From JBAXTE01 sp963556065 (GTDB taxonomy: Bacteria; Bacteroidota; Bacteroidia; Bacteroidales; WCHB1-69): a stretch of DNA of 64,000 nt. Under the pieces are notes generated by a model. The model made no database searches. It had not been told where the DNA came from and worked only from the letters and a program-made list of their open reading frames with translations. Positions 53,863 through 63,575 of the stretch are shown here, in pieces. The translations under genes and the position numbers were made by a program. Numbering within the stretch: position 1 is the first letter of the stretch; every line of letters starts with the position of its first letter. The DNA is taken from positions 1-64,000 of the forward strand of contig CAUVYH020000017.1 of NCBI GenBank assembly GCA_963556065.3, read 5' to 3'.

Positions 53863-56211
53863 TTACATCAGAAATGAGTATTGAAAAGCAATGTTTCTCG
53901 GTGCCTGAACATCACCCGGTCGTATCATGTATTCACGATTAAGCAGGTTCTTTACAATAACGGATAGTTTGGAGTTTGCATTGAACTGCCACGAGAGACG
54001 AGCATCAAAAAAGTATTCCCCCTTATTGTGTTCGGCACGGTATTCCTTTAGCCCGGGGAAGATGTATATAGGTTGATGATTTTGGTCTAATGCGGGCACG
54101 GTTCTGCCATTGTAAGTAATCATAATTTGATCTTCAAACACCTTGTCGATGTTTACCATGTTGCTGAAATAATTAAAGCTAATACCTGCCGACACTTTGC
54201 GGAACGAAATTTCCGCATCGATTTTTGCCGAAGAGCGAAACCGGTATTTTAAAATGGGATCATCGGTTGTTTTTGTAGCTCTCGACAGTGTGTCTAAGTC
54301 GCGAGGCTCCATTAAGGTTACTCCGGCTAAAAAAGCAATGGGGAAATTGCCAATAGCCCCTTTGCTGGCGAGGGTAATATCAACTCCATAGATGCGAACC
54401 TTAGGGATGTTGGTTGCCTTAAACCCTGAATAACGGGTGATTGTGTCAATGAGTTGCTGTATACTAAATCCACCTTGTTCAAAAGCATGTGTAACTTCAT
54501 CGGGAACATACGTGCCAAATTGAAATTCAATCATATTGGTATATTCCGAAATAAATCCTGCAATATCAATGTATCCCTTCCAATTGCTGATGCCAAATCC
54601 TTGTTTAAAAGCAATTTCGCCACTCCATCCGGTTTCGGAAGTAAGCGATGGGTTCGGAAATACACTTATGCCTTCGGAAGAGGTGGCTGTGTAACGTTCG
54701 GCAATGGTTGGATAACGATAGCCTTGTCCGATGGAAGAGCGGATAAATGTTTGTTTTAGCAGTTGGTAATTTATTCCGGCTCTGAATACGGGTTTCCACT
54801 CCATAGGCATGTTCCCGTCGCGAAATCCTTCGAAGCGGGCACCTCCGGAAAGGCTCCAGCGTTTAATTTTTTTATCGATTTGTGCAAAAAGTGCACTTGC
54901 AGAACTGTAATGTTTGGTAAAGCCATAGATTTCAGAATTTGAACTGCAATATGTTCCCGATAATCCTGAATTGAGAACTAAACCTTTTGGAAATACATGT
55001 TGATATTGGTATTCACCGTAATAAACCAAATCGGAATTACTCTGTGCCGTATTTATGTCGTTATCGGTATAAAAAATTCTTCCTTTAAGTGCGTGGCGAT
55101 TATTTCCTTTATAATAAACGACAAAAGGATCAATAACGGAATAGGTATTGGTCTTTTGCATTGTTGATGTAGCTGGGGAATAAACGGAGTCTTTGTCCTT
55201 CCAGATTAAGAAGCTCGAAGCCCACCGACGCAAAAAATAACCGTTTATTCCGTACGAAAGTCCCTCATATTTTTTGCTGCGATATCGGGTCTTAAAATTT
55301 CCACCGATGTTTTTTGTAAAAACATCTTCGCGGTAATCATTATCCGAAAGAAAGTTTACAGAAGCAACAACATCAAAATTTCCAAACTTTTGAGAATGCA
55401 ATATTTGATAGCCGGAAAATAGCGGATTGTTCTCTCCCCACCATTGATTACTTTTGCGAGCCGGGTTTCCATATATTCCCGAATAACCGATCACTTTAGT
55501 TTCAGGTTTACTCGAAGGCCATCCCGAACGGACATTAATTACGCCATTCATGGCAGAAGAACCATAGAGTGCCGACGACGCTCCTTTAATAATTTCGATC
55601 TGGTCAATATTTTCCACAGGAATAATCCACCATTTGGCTTCTCCTCCCGAGCCGGTAAGCAATGGCAAGTCGTCTAACAATAGTAGCACACGGCTTCCTG
55701 CACCGTACGAATAACCACTTCCGCCTCTAATACTTGCCTGATCTTGATAAATAGTCACCCCGGGAACCTGGTTGAGTGCTTTTTCTATAGAAGTGGTATT
55801 GGTGTTTTCCAATGTTTTCGATTTGATTATATCTACAGAAACCGTAACTTCTGAGAGCTTTTGCTCGTGTTTTCCGGCGCTTACAACAACTTCATCGAGC
55901 AACTTGGTTTCTTCAATTAATGCAATATTAATCGTGCGTGTTTCCCCCGGCTTAATGGTAAAATCCCGGGTGGTTTCTCCATAGCCTATGTATTTTAAGC
56001 GTAAGGTATGCTTACCTGCCGGCAGTTTAATTAAATAATTTCCAAAAGCATCTGTGGCAACACCTTGATTTGCACCATAAGTAACATTCACCCCAATTAA
56101 GGTCTCCTTAGTCTTTGAGTCGGTTACTGTTCCTTTAACAGTGGCTTCTTGCCCCATTGATGGCAAAGAAAGAGAAGCAAGAAATAACACCAGATAGTAA
56201 AATTTATTCAT
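53863..56211 (-). CDS. TonB-dependent receptor
   Basis: 782 residues. Signal peptide (MNKFYYLVLFLASLSLPSMG), carboxypeptidase-regulatory-like beta domain (about 22-105, VKGTVTDSKTKETLIGVNVT), plug (about 115-235, with VPGVTIYQDQASIRGGSGYS and GSSAMNGVINV), then a 22-strand barrel ending FQYSFLM with a terminal aromatic segment. No TonB-box was picked out with certainty. No SusD partner, so a metal, vitamin or siderophore substrate is more likely than a glycan. Intact. Confidence 0.92.
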   Translation of the reverse strand: MNKFYYLVLFLASLSLPSMGQEATVKGTVTDSKTKETLIGVNVTYGANQGVATDAFGNYLIKLPAGKHTLRLKYIGYGETTRDFTIKPGETRTINIALIEETKLLDEVVVSAGKHEQKLSEVTVSVDIIKSKTLENTNTTSIEKALNQVPGVTIYQDQASIRGGSGYSYGAGSRVLLLLDDLPLLTGSGGEAKWWIIPVENIDQIEIIKGASSALYGSSAMNGVINVRSGWPSSKPETKVIGYSGIYGNPARKSNQWWGENNPLFSGYQILHSQKFGNFDVVASVNFLSDNDYREDVFTKNIGGNFKTRYRSKKYEGLSYGINGYFLRRWASSFLIWKDKDSVYSPATSTMQKTNTYSVIDPFVVYYKGNNRHALKGRIFYTDNDINTAQSNSDLVYYGEYQYQHVFPKGLVLNSGLSGTYCSSNSEIYGFTKHYSSASALFAQIDKKIKRWSLSGGARFEGFRDGNMPMEWKPVFRAGINYQLLKQTFIRSSIGQGYRYPTIAERYTATSSEGISVFPNPSLTSETGWSGEIAFKQGFGISNWKGYIDIAGFISEYTNMIEFQFGTYVPDEVTHAFEQGGFSIQQLIDTITRYSGFKATNIPKVRIYGVDITLASKGAIGNFPIAFLAGVTLMEPRDLDTLSRATKTTDDPILKYRFRSSAKIDAEISFRKVSAGISFNYFSNMVNIDKVFEDQIMITYNGRTVPALDQNHQPIYIFPGLKEYRAEHNKGEYFFDARLSWQFNANSKLSVIVKNLLNREYMIRPGDVQAPRNIAFQYSFLM

Positions 56212-56495
56212 ATTATCCTGTTTCGTTTATAATTGTAAAACTTATTTAAAGGTTGTTTTTTCAACAAAAAAAATCTTTAACCCAATTTGATTATAAAATT
56301 AACGATTTATTTTACTACCTTTGAGTTTTAGAAAATAAACACCTGAAAAAATATCGAATATTAATGAATAAAATCATAAAAAGTGCTCTTAATTTTTTTA
56401 GGAATTGATTTTATATTATTGATATACATGTATATATGTTAAATGGAATTTGTTTTTTTTAAAATGCAAAAAAATCATAAAAAATAAAAATTACG
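56212..56495. other. Divergent intergenic region
   Basis: Between the leftward TonB receptor and rightward dprA. TACCTTTG at 56316-56323 fits a -7 box for dprA, though the leader of about 170 bases is long. No riboswitch-like structure was recognised. Confidence 0.4.
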
Positions 56496-57578
56496 ATGCT
56501 TTTACATCAGATAGCACTCACTAAACTACCACAAATTGGAGATATTACCGCTAAGAAGTTGCTCTTTTATTTTGGGGATGCCCAAGCCGTGTTTTCAGCA
56601 AAAAGCAAGGATCTATTAGCTGCAGGATTTTCCAAATTGGTTATTCACTCGCTACGTCACAATACGGCACTGAAAGAAGCTGAAAAAGAAGTTTCCTTTG
56701 TTGAGAAAAATAACATTACGCCAATTTTTTATACGGATGCCAATTACCCATATCGTTTAAAATTCTGCGATGATGGACCAATACTGATGTATTATAGGGG
56801 TAATGCAAACTTAAATTATAGTAGAATATTAAGTGTTGTAGGAACTCGTAAAATCACCGATTACGGAAAATGGATCGGGCGTAAAATAATTGAGGAGTTA
56901 ACAGATTACAATGTTTTAATTGTAAGCGGCTTGGCTTATGGTGCCGATACGGTAGCACATCAAGCAGCTCTTGATTTCGGATTTTCAACTGTTGGAATAA
57001 CCGCTCATGGCCATGATACGTTATATCCGGCCGAAAATCGAAAAATGGCAAAGAAGATGCTTGAGCAAGGGGGAATATTAACCGAATTCCCTTCAGAAAC
57101 AAAGCCCAACAGAGAAAATTTTCCTAAACGAAACCGAATTATTGCGGGCTTATCGGATGCTACTTTAATATTAGAAGCAGGAGTAAAGGGAGGTGCGCTA
57201 ATTACTGCCGATATAGCTAATTCGTATAGTCGTGACGTATTTGCAGTTCCCGGTAGGGCGAATGATGTTATGTCGGAAGGCTGCAATAACTTGATCAAGT
57301 ATAACAAAGCGGAGCTGGTTACTTCTGCTAAAGATATTGTAAGAGCCATGAATTGGGATCCTAAAACAATTCAAAACAAACAGATATCATTATTTCAGGA
57401 GCTAACGGAAGAAGAGCTTGCCATTGCAAAAATACTTTCCGACCACGGAGATTGCGGAATTGATATGTTGGTAAATTTGTCCGGTTTTTCGGCTAGTAAA
57501 ATGGCTGCTATATTGTTAAGCCTTGAGTTTAAAAATCTGGTTCGCTGTCTTCCCGGCAAACGATACGCATTAAATTAG
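56496..57578 (+). CDS. dprA: DNA-processing protein DprA
   Basis: 360 residues. N-terminal helix-hairpin region (about 1-70), Rossmann-like core with VVGTRKITDYGKW, VSGLAYGADTVAHQAAL, FPKRNRIIAGLSD and GALITADIANSYSRDVFAVPG, and C-terminal winged helix (about 300-360). It protects incoming single-strand DNA and loads RecA in transformation. Intact. Confidence 0.95.
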   Translation: MLLHQIALTKLPQIGDITAKKLLFYFGDAQAVFSAKSKDLLAAGFSKLVIHSLRHNTALKEAEKEVSFVEKNNITPIFYTDANYPYRLKFCDDGPILMYYRGNANLNYSRILSVVGTRKITDYGKWIGRKIIEELTDYNVLIVSGLAYGADTVAHQAALDFGFSTVGITAHGHDTLYPAENRKMAKKMLEQGGILTEFPSETKPNRENFPKRNRIIAGLSDATLILEAGVKGGALITADIANSYSRDVFAVPGRANDVMSEGCNNLIKYNKAELVTSAKDIVRAMNWDPKTIQNKQISLFQELTEEELAIAKILSDHGDCGIDMLVNLSGFSASKMAAILLSLEFKNLVRCLPGKRYALN

Positions 57579-57667
57579 ATTCATCATTTCTTGCTTCTCT
57601 AAAAATACGAGACAGGATTCCCATTAGCCGGTATAAAAATTATCTATCGAGTTATCATTATTATTGA

Positions 57668-57699
57668 TTTGACAAGTGCTTTCTTATGTCGTAATTTTG
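57668..57699 (+). promoter_or_regulatory. Complete Bacteroidota promoter before the ECF sigma gene
   Basis: TTTG (57668-57671), spacer of 20 bases, TAATTTTG (57692-57699). Both boxes and spacing fit the consensus. The transcript would have a leader of about 115 bases. Confidence 0.7.
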
Positions 57700-57819
57700 T
57701 CTTGTTGTTAAATCAAACAAATTAAATGAAAAAATAAATAATATTTAATTTATTTTTTAACCAATTGCTTGACTTTACAATTTTATTATCGTAAATTGCA
57801 TTATTTAAAACTAAAGAAT

Positions 57820-58326
57820 ATGACTACAATCGAATTCAACACGCAGCTAATGAAACTTGAACATCAACTTGGTTATTTTGCATTGTCGCTAACTAATAAT
57901 GAAGAAGATGCAAAAGATTTAGTTCAAGATACTTTGTTAAAAGCAATTACAAATCAAGAAAAGTATCGCGATGACACTAACCTCAAAGCTTGGACCTATA
58001 CGATAATGAAGAATACATTTATCAACAATTATCGTAGAAAATCCAAAACAAATACATTGCTTGACAATACGGAAGATTTGTATTTTTTAAATTCATCGAT
58101 AAATAATAACAACTCTTTTGCTGATTCTCGGCAAAACACTTCCGAAATTGTCAGTTCAATTAAGAAACTTGATTTGAATCAACGTAAACCTTTTGAAATG
58201 CATATTGCCGGCTTTAAATATAAAGAAATTGCCGATCACATGAACATTTCGATAGGAACAGTTAAAAGCAGAATATTTTTCACTCGAAAAAAATTAATGT
58301 CCACACTAAGAGAATACGAAAATTAA
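57820..58326 (+). CDS. ECF-type RNA polymerase sigma factor
   Basis: 168 residues from ATG 57820; the open frame reaches back to a TTG at 57769, but the ATG gives MTTIEFNTQLMKLEHQLGYF, the common N-terminus. Sigma-2 region EEDAKDLVQDTLLKAI (about 28-43) and sigma-4 helix-turn-helix KEIADHMNISIGTVKSRIFF (about 138-157). No anti-sigma gene is adjacent. A strong terminator follows. Confidence 0.9.
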   Translation: MTTIEFNTQLMKLEHQLGYFALSLTNNEEDAKDLVQDTLLKAITNQEKYRDDTNLKAWTYTIMKNTFINNYRRKSKTNTLLDNTEDLYFLNSSINNNNSFADSRQNTSEIVSSIKKLDLNQRKPFEMHIAGFKYKEIADHMNISIGTVKSRIFFTRKKLMSTLREYEN

Positions 58327-58334
58327 GAGTGGCC

Positions 58335-58386
58335 AATGTAATGTAAAAAAAGCTCAACAACTGTTGAGCTTTTTTTACATTACATT
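58335..58386. terminator. Perfect 25-bp-arm hairpin terminator
   Basis: Arms 58335-58359 and 58362-58386 are exact reverse complements with a two-base centre. The inner part AAAAAAAGCTCAACA/TGTTGAGCTTTTTTT is a classical bidirectional terminator. It ends the sigma gene and precedes pta. Confidence 0.9.
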
Positions 58387-58411
58387 GTGAAACACTATCA
58401 AAATAATATTG

Positions 58412-58419
58412 TAAGTTTG
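58412..58419 (+). promoter_or_regulatory. pta: -7 box of pta
   Basis: TAAGTTTG with a TTG 24 bases before it, 29 bases upstream of the pta ATG. Confidence 0.45.
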
Positions 58420-58447
58420 CGTTCAAAAAACATATAAAATAATAAGC

Positions 58448-59451
58448 ATGGAATTAATTAGAACAAATTAAAGCAACAGCTCAAAAAAACAATAAGTGCA
58501 TTGTTTTACCGGAAGGTGAAGAAGACCGGACATTAAAAGCCGCTGATATTATTCTTGAACAATCGTTAGCTCGATTGATTTTATTGGGAAATAAACAGGT
58601 AATTTCAAAGAAATCAATTGAATTAGGATTGAAAAATGTTGAAAAAGCTCAGATTGTTGATCCGAAAAACCACGAACAAAAAGAGTTTTATACGGATATG
58701 CTCTATAATTTAAGAAAAAATAAAGGGATGACATTAGAGCAGGCTGCGAAATTAGTTGAAGACCCTCTATATTTGGGTGTTTTGCTTATAAAAAACAAAG
58801 TTGCCGACGGTGAAGTTGCCGGTGCTCTTAATGCTACGGGAGATGTGCTTAGGCCAGCCTTTCAAATTGTAAAAACACTTTCCGGGTGTAAGCGTAGTAT
58901 CCGGCGCATTTATCATGGTTATGAAAGACAAACAATGGGGCGATGATGGCGTAATGGTTTTTGCCGATTGTGCTGCGCACCCGAATCCCACAGATAAAGA
59001 ATTGGCTGAAATTGCTGTAACTACAGCTAAAACCGCCCGTACAATTGCCGGAATTGAACCTCGGGTTGCCATGCTGAGTTTCTCTACCAAAGGGAGTGCA
59101 AAACATGAAATGGTTGACAAGGTGGTTAGTGCTACAAGAATGGCTCAGGATCTGGATCCTGATTTAAAGATAGATGGAGAACTTCAGGCGGATGCAGCGA
59201 TTGTTCCTTCAATAGGAAAAAGCAAAGCACCGGGGAGTGAAATTGCAGGAAGGGCAAATGTACTCGTCTTCCCGACTTTAGAAACAGGAAATATTACCTA
59301 TAAACTTGTTCAACGCTTAGCTGGTGCCGAAGCAATTGGCCCTATTATGCAGGGAATGGCAGCCCCGATTAATGACCTTTCAAGAGGCTGTTCTGTTGAA
59401 GACATTGTAAATGTTGTTGCAATTACGGCTTGCCAGGCTGCAGGAATGTAA
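58448..59451 (+). CDS. pta: Phosphate acetyltransferase, two frameshifts
   Basis: ATG 58448 begins MELI; an extra base near 58459 must be dropped to read EQIKATAQKNNKCIVLPEGE. The frame then holds to about 58885, where a second indel is needed to reach GVSVVSGAFIMVM and KDKQWGDDGVMVFADCAAHP. The remainder (PNPTDKELAEIAVTTAKTA, GELQADAAIVPSIGKSKAPG, DLSRGCSVEDIVNVV) is intact to 59451. Length about 334 residues, normal for Pta. It interconverts acetyl-CoA and acetyl phosphate in acetate fermentation. No ackA is seen next to it. Confidence 0.9.
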
Positions 59452-59470
59452 TCATAGAAAATTCAAATAA

Positions 59471-59503
59471 AAAAGACCGAAGATTTTACTTCGGTCTTTT
59501 TTT
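59471..59503. terminator. Bidirectional terminator between pta and hppA
   Basis: AAAAGACCGAAG (59471-59482), loop ATTTTA, CTTCGGTCTTTT (59489-59500), T runs on both sides. Confidence 0.85.
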
Positions 59504-59525
59504 TAATGTTACGATTTTTAATTGC

Positions 59526-61958
59526 TTATTTCTTTATGCGCATTCCGTAGAATGAGCGATAGACAAAGAAAAGCCCGATAATCAACAACCCGATACCCAC
59601 ATAAGGAAGATAATTAAGCGTGCCGTTAGCTTTACTGTCCGATATCATTTTAATAGAAATTTCGGCGGCAAGCAATCCAAACAAACTTGAAAATTTAATA
59701 ATTGGATTCAAGGCGACAGAGGAGGTGTCTTTATACGGATCGCCAACGGTGTCCCCAACCACAGTCGCTTCGTGAAGAGGTGTATTTTTCTCTTTTAAAT
59801 CCACTTCCACTACTTTTTTAGCATTATCCCAAGCTCCCCCTGCATTTGCCATAAACATTGCTTGGAAAAGGCCAAATACTGCAATAGAAATTAAATATGA
59901 AACGAAAAAGTTAGGGTCAAAAAAGGCAAAGGCTAATGTAAACGTAAAGATTACCGCAAAAATATTCCACATTCCGCTTTGAGCATATTTGGTGCAGATC
60001 CGAACCACACTTTTTGAATCCTCAATGTCGGCTTCTTTTTTATCGAGGTTGATGGTCCTTTTTATAAATTCAACTGCGCGATAAGCACCTGTAGTAACAG
60101 CTTGAATAGATGCTCCTGTGAACCAGTAAATTACGGCACCACCGGTCATAAATCCGAGAATAACTTCTGGATCGGTAAGTTGTAAATTCATTAATCCCGA
60201 TTTCTTTAAAAGGAGTATGATTGCAAAAATCATGGTTGTTGCACCAATTACAGCCGTTCCGATAAGTACAGGTTTTGCCGTGGCTTTAAATGTATTTCCG
60301 GCACCATCGTTATCTTCCAAATGATGTTTTCCCATTTCAAAGTCAGCTTTAAAACCGAAATCACGATCAATTTCTTGTTCTATATTGGGAATAGATTCAA
60401 TTTGCGAAAGTTCGAATACCGATTGAGCATTGTCAGTAACCGGGCCGTAACTATCTACGGCAATGGTTACAGGTCCCATTCCAAGGAATCCGAAAGCAAC
60501 CAGTCCGAAAGCAAAAATTGCCGGGTATTCTCCAAGTACTGTTATTATTTTCCCATCGGCTGCATAACCGAGAATATCTAAACCGGAAACAGTAAAATAA
60601 GCAACAATCATAAGTAGAACCATGGCAAGGCCTGTCCAGAAAGCACTGAAGTTACCGGCAACCAATCCCGAAAGAATATTAAGCGAGGGGCCTCCTTCAC
60701 GCGAAGCAATAACAACTTCTTGTACGTGGCGTGACTTAGAGCTGGTAAATGCTTTTGTAAATTCCGGAATAATTGCAGCGGCAAGGGTTCCGCATGAAAT
60801 AATGGTCGCCAACTGCCACCACAAGTTAGTGTAAACAATTCCACCAATGGTTAGGTTACGAATCATGAGGAAGCTTACAATATATGTAATGATTATTGAT
60901 ATTAGGGAAGTAATCCAAATAAGGGTGGTAAGTGGCGATTCGAAGTTGAATTTTGTTGAATTACCATACCTTTTACGTGAATAAATGTTATTTATGCTAT
61001 AAGAAAATATGGATGTAAATACCATTAGAATACGCATTACAAAAATCCATACAATAAGTGTTGTTTGAAATGAAGCATCGGCAATACCTAGTAATATAAA
61101 GGAGATAAGAGCGACACCCGTAACGCCGTAAGTTTCAAAACCATCAGCAGTAGGACCTACGCTATCACCGGCATTATCACCGGTACAGTCGGCAATTACT
61201 CCTGGATTACGGGGATCATCCTCTCCAATATTAAACGCTATTTTCATTAAATCAGAGCCGATATCTGCAATCTTGGTGAAAATTCCCCCTGCGATACGAA
61301 GTGCACTTGCTCCTAATGATTCCCCAATAGCAAAACCCACAAAACAAGCACCGGCACTGTCACCGGGAACGACCAAAAGAATAATAAGCATCATTATAAG
61401 TTCAACACAAACCAGCAAAACACCAACACTCATTCCCGATCGTAATGGAATATTTACAACATCCCAAGGACGATTCCGAAGTGAAGCAAAAGAAGTGCGA
61501 CTATTCGCAACGGTGTTGATACGAATTCCAAACCAAGCTACGGTATATGAACCGCCAATGCCTAAAATTGTCCATAATAAAATCAACATTACTTTAGGTA
61601 TTTCCAGTTTTACAAGGCCAAAGAAATAATAGCTGATGGCGATGCCCACAATGAGAAACAAAATTAATAAGAACTTACCTTGCTGAAGAAGATAGGTCTT
61701 GCATGTTTCGTATATAATGTGAGAAACATTTGCCATTGACGGATGAACCGGAAGTTTTTTTACTTTAAGATACTGAAAAATTCCAAAAAGAATTCCAAGT
61801 AAAATTATGACAAATCCAAGCCATAGCAATGTGTCGCCATGAAGTCCTAGTGAAGGGAAATAGCTTTTGGAAAGATCTGGGACGATGAGGTCGGCTTCGC
61901 TCGAAAAACCGATAAACGGAAGTGCGATTAGAGTTAATACGCTAATTAATCGTTTCAT
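59526..61958 (-). CDS. hppA: Membrane-bound cation-translocating pyrophosphatase
   Basis: 810 residues, about sixteen membrane helices. Substrate-site block DIGSDLMKIAFNIGEDDPRN, then PGVIADCTGDNAGDSVGP; second block DAYGP-like VDSYGPVTDNAQSVFELSQI; third NAGGAWDNAKK and GDTVGDPYKDTSS. The GNTFKA stretch has lysine at the position that marks K+-independent forms (GNTTKA), so it is probably a K+-independent H+ pump; Na+ use cannot be excluded. It stores energy from pyrophosphate, useful to a fermenter. Intact. Confidence 0.93.
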   Translation of the reverse strand: MKRLISVLTLIALPFIGFSSEADLIVPDLSKSYFPSLGLHGDTLLWLGFVIILLGILFGIFQYLKVKKLPVHPSMANVSHIIYETCKTYLLQQGKFLLILFLIVGIAISYYFFGLVKLEIPKVMLILLWTILGIGGSYTVAWFGIRINTVANSRTSFASLRNRPWDVVNIPLRSGMSVGVLLVCVELIMMLIILLVVPGDSAGACFVGFAIGESLGASALRIAGGIFTKIADIGSDLMKIAFNIGEDDPRNPGVIADCTGDNAGDSVGPTADGFETYGVTGVALISFILLGIADASFQTTLIVWIFVMRILMVFTSIFSYSINNIYSRKRYGNSTKFNFESPLTTLIWITSLISIIITYIVSFLMIRNLTIGGIVYTNLWWQLATIISCGTLAAAIIPEFTKAFTSSKSRHVQEVVIASREGGPSLNILSGLVAGNFSAFWTGLAMVLLMIVAYFTVSGLDILGYAADGKIITVLGEYPAIFAFGLVAFGFLGMGPVTIAVDSYGPVTDNAQSVFELSQIESIPNIEQEIDRDFGFKADFEMGKHHLEDNDGAGNTFKATAKPVLIGTAVIGATTMIFAIILLLKKSGLMNLQLTDPEVILGFMTGGAVIYWFTGASIQAVTTGAYRAVEFIKRTINLDKKEADIEDSKSVVRICTKYAQSGMWNIFAVIFTFTLAFAFFDPNFFVSYLISIAVFGLFQAMFMANAGGAWDNAKKVVEVDLKEKNTPLHEATVVGDTVGDPYKDTSSVALNPIIKFSSLFGLLAAEISIKMISDSKANGTLNYLPYVGIGLLIIGLFFVYRSFYGMRIKK

Positions 61959-62140
61959 AGATATTGTTATTTAATTATTGTGCAAAATTACGAATTTTTA
62001 GTCAGTTTCAAATGATTTTAGTCATTATTAAAAATTGTACGAATTTTTTATTGTAAAAGTTTCATTTTTATTTTAGAAACAGTGTTGAAACATAAAGAGA
62101 TGAAGCCGAAAAACGGTATTTACAATAGGTGTGTAAAAAA

Positions 62141-62171
62141 CAGCTCCATGTAATGAAATCAAATGGAGCTG
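62141..62171 (-). terminator. Terminator after nucleoside permease
   Basis: CAGCTCCAT (62141-62149) and ATGGAGCTG (62163-62171); on the minus strand a run of six T follows. Confidence 0.8.
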
Positions 62172-62198
62172 CTTTATTAATTACTTATTTTTTTTATT

Positions 62199-63452
62199 CT
62201 AATGACTAAAGTTTTCGACGGCTTTCGGGTCGTGTTTATGTTTAAAAAATATTGCAAACAATATTGCAACTACAGTAGCATAAGCAGCAAAGGTAAGCCA
62301 GATGGAAGACCATTCTTTAGCCCCGTTATGTGTAAAAAAGCGATCGATAACAAAACCGCTGACACTACTTCCTAAAATTGCACCAAAGCCATTGGTCATC
62401 ATCATAAACAAGCCCTGAGCACTTGAACGAATTGATGCATCGGTGGTTGATTCCACAAACAGCGAACCGGATATATTAAAGAAATCGAAAGCCATTCCAT
62501 AAACAATACAGGAAAGGATAATCATCCATAAGCCTTCGGCAGGATTTCCCAAACCAAATAACCCAAAACGGAAAACCCAAGCAATCATACTAATCAACAT
62601 TACCTTCTTAATCCCAAAACGTTTGAGGAAAAATGGAATCGCCAAAATAAATAAGGTTTCCGACATTTGGGAAATCGACATGATTATTGTCGAATATTTT
62701 ACCACAAAAGAATCTGAATACTGAGGAATTTTTTTAAAATCATCTAAAAAAACATCCCCATAAGCATTGGTGAGTTGTAAGGCGGCACCCAACAACATGG
62801 AAAAGATGAAAAACAATGCCATTTTTTTGTTTTTAAACAGTCCGAATGCATTCAATCCTAAGGATTGAATTAACGATTTTTTTCCATTGGATTGAGCTAA
62901 TGGAGGACATTTTGGTAGTGTAAATGCATATAGGCCCAAAAGCAAAGAGACAATCGAAGCAATGTAAAACTGGTTTTCGGAGCTTTTGTTTCCGGATAAG
63001 TTTACAATCCACATGGCAACAATAAAGCCGATGGTGCCAAAAACACGAATGGGCGGAAAATCTTTCACCACATCATAATGATTATTTTTAAGTGCGGTAT
63101 ATGCTATTGAATTTGTGAGGGCAATTGTCGGCATATAAAAAATCATAGCCACTAAGATCCCCCAGAAAAAAGAGGAAGGATTATTGATTTGTGGAATGCA
63201 AAAGAGTGCGGCAGCTCCCGCAATATGGAGCATTCCATACAATCTTTCTGCATTTATCCAACGGTCGGCAACAATACCCATCAGCGCCGGCATAAATAAT
63301 GAAGCAATGCCCATCGTGGAAAAGATAATTCCAAATTCGGACCCCGACCAACCCTTGGTTTGAAACCAATAATTGCCAATAGTGATTAACCATGACCCCC
63401 AAATGAAAAACTGCAAGAAATTCATTGCAATCAATCGTTTTTTAATTCCCAT
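62199..63452 (-). CDS. Nucleoside:H+ symporter (NupG-type MFS)
   Basis: 417 residues with about twelve helices. N-terminus MNFLQFFIWGSWLITIGNYW and the MGIVADRWINAERLYG loop are typical for the NupG/XapB family in this phylum. It imports nucleosides with protons. A nucleoside hydrolase or kinase is not adjacent, so specificity is open. Confidence 0.85.
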   Translation of the reverse strand: MGIKKRLIAMNFLQFFIWGSWLITIGNYWFQTKGWSGSEFGIIFSTMGIASLFMPALMGIVADRWINAERLYGMLHIAGAAALFCIPQINNPSSFFWGILVAMIFYMPTIALTNSIAYTALKNNHYDVVKDFPPIRVFGTIGFIVAMWIVNLSGNKSSENQFYIASIVSLLLGLYAFTLPKCPPLAQSNGKKSLIQSLGLNAFGLFKNKKMALFFIFSMLLGAALQLTNAYGDVFLDDFKKIPQYSDSFVVKYSTIIMSISQMSETLFILAIPFFLKRFGIKKVMLISMIAWVFRFGLFGLGNPAEGLWMIILSCIVYGMAFDFFNISGSLFVESTTDASIRSSAQGLFMMMTNGFGAILGSSVSGFVIDRFFTHNGAKEWSSIWLTFAAYATVVAILFAIFFKHKHDPKAVENFSH

Positions 63453-63575
63453 GTTTTATATTTTTGTTATGTGAAAAAATCGCAATTCTTATTTATGTTT
63501 TTCTTTATCCGAAAACCGAAGCAAGTTACAAAAAAAATCAACAATATAATTACAGTTCTTTATTTTTTAGATACG

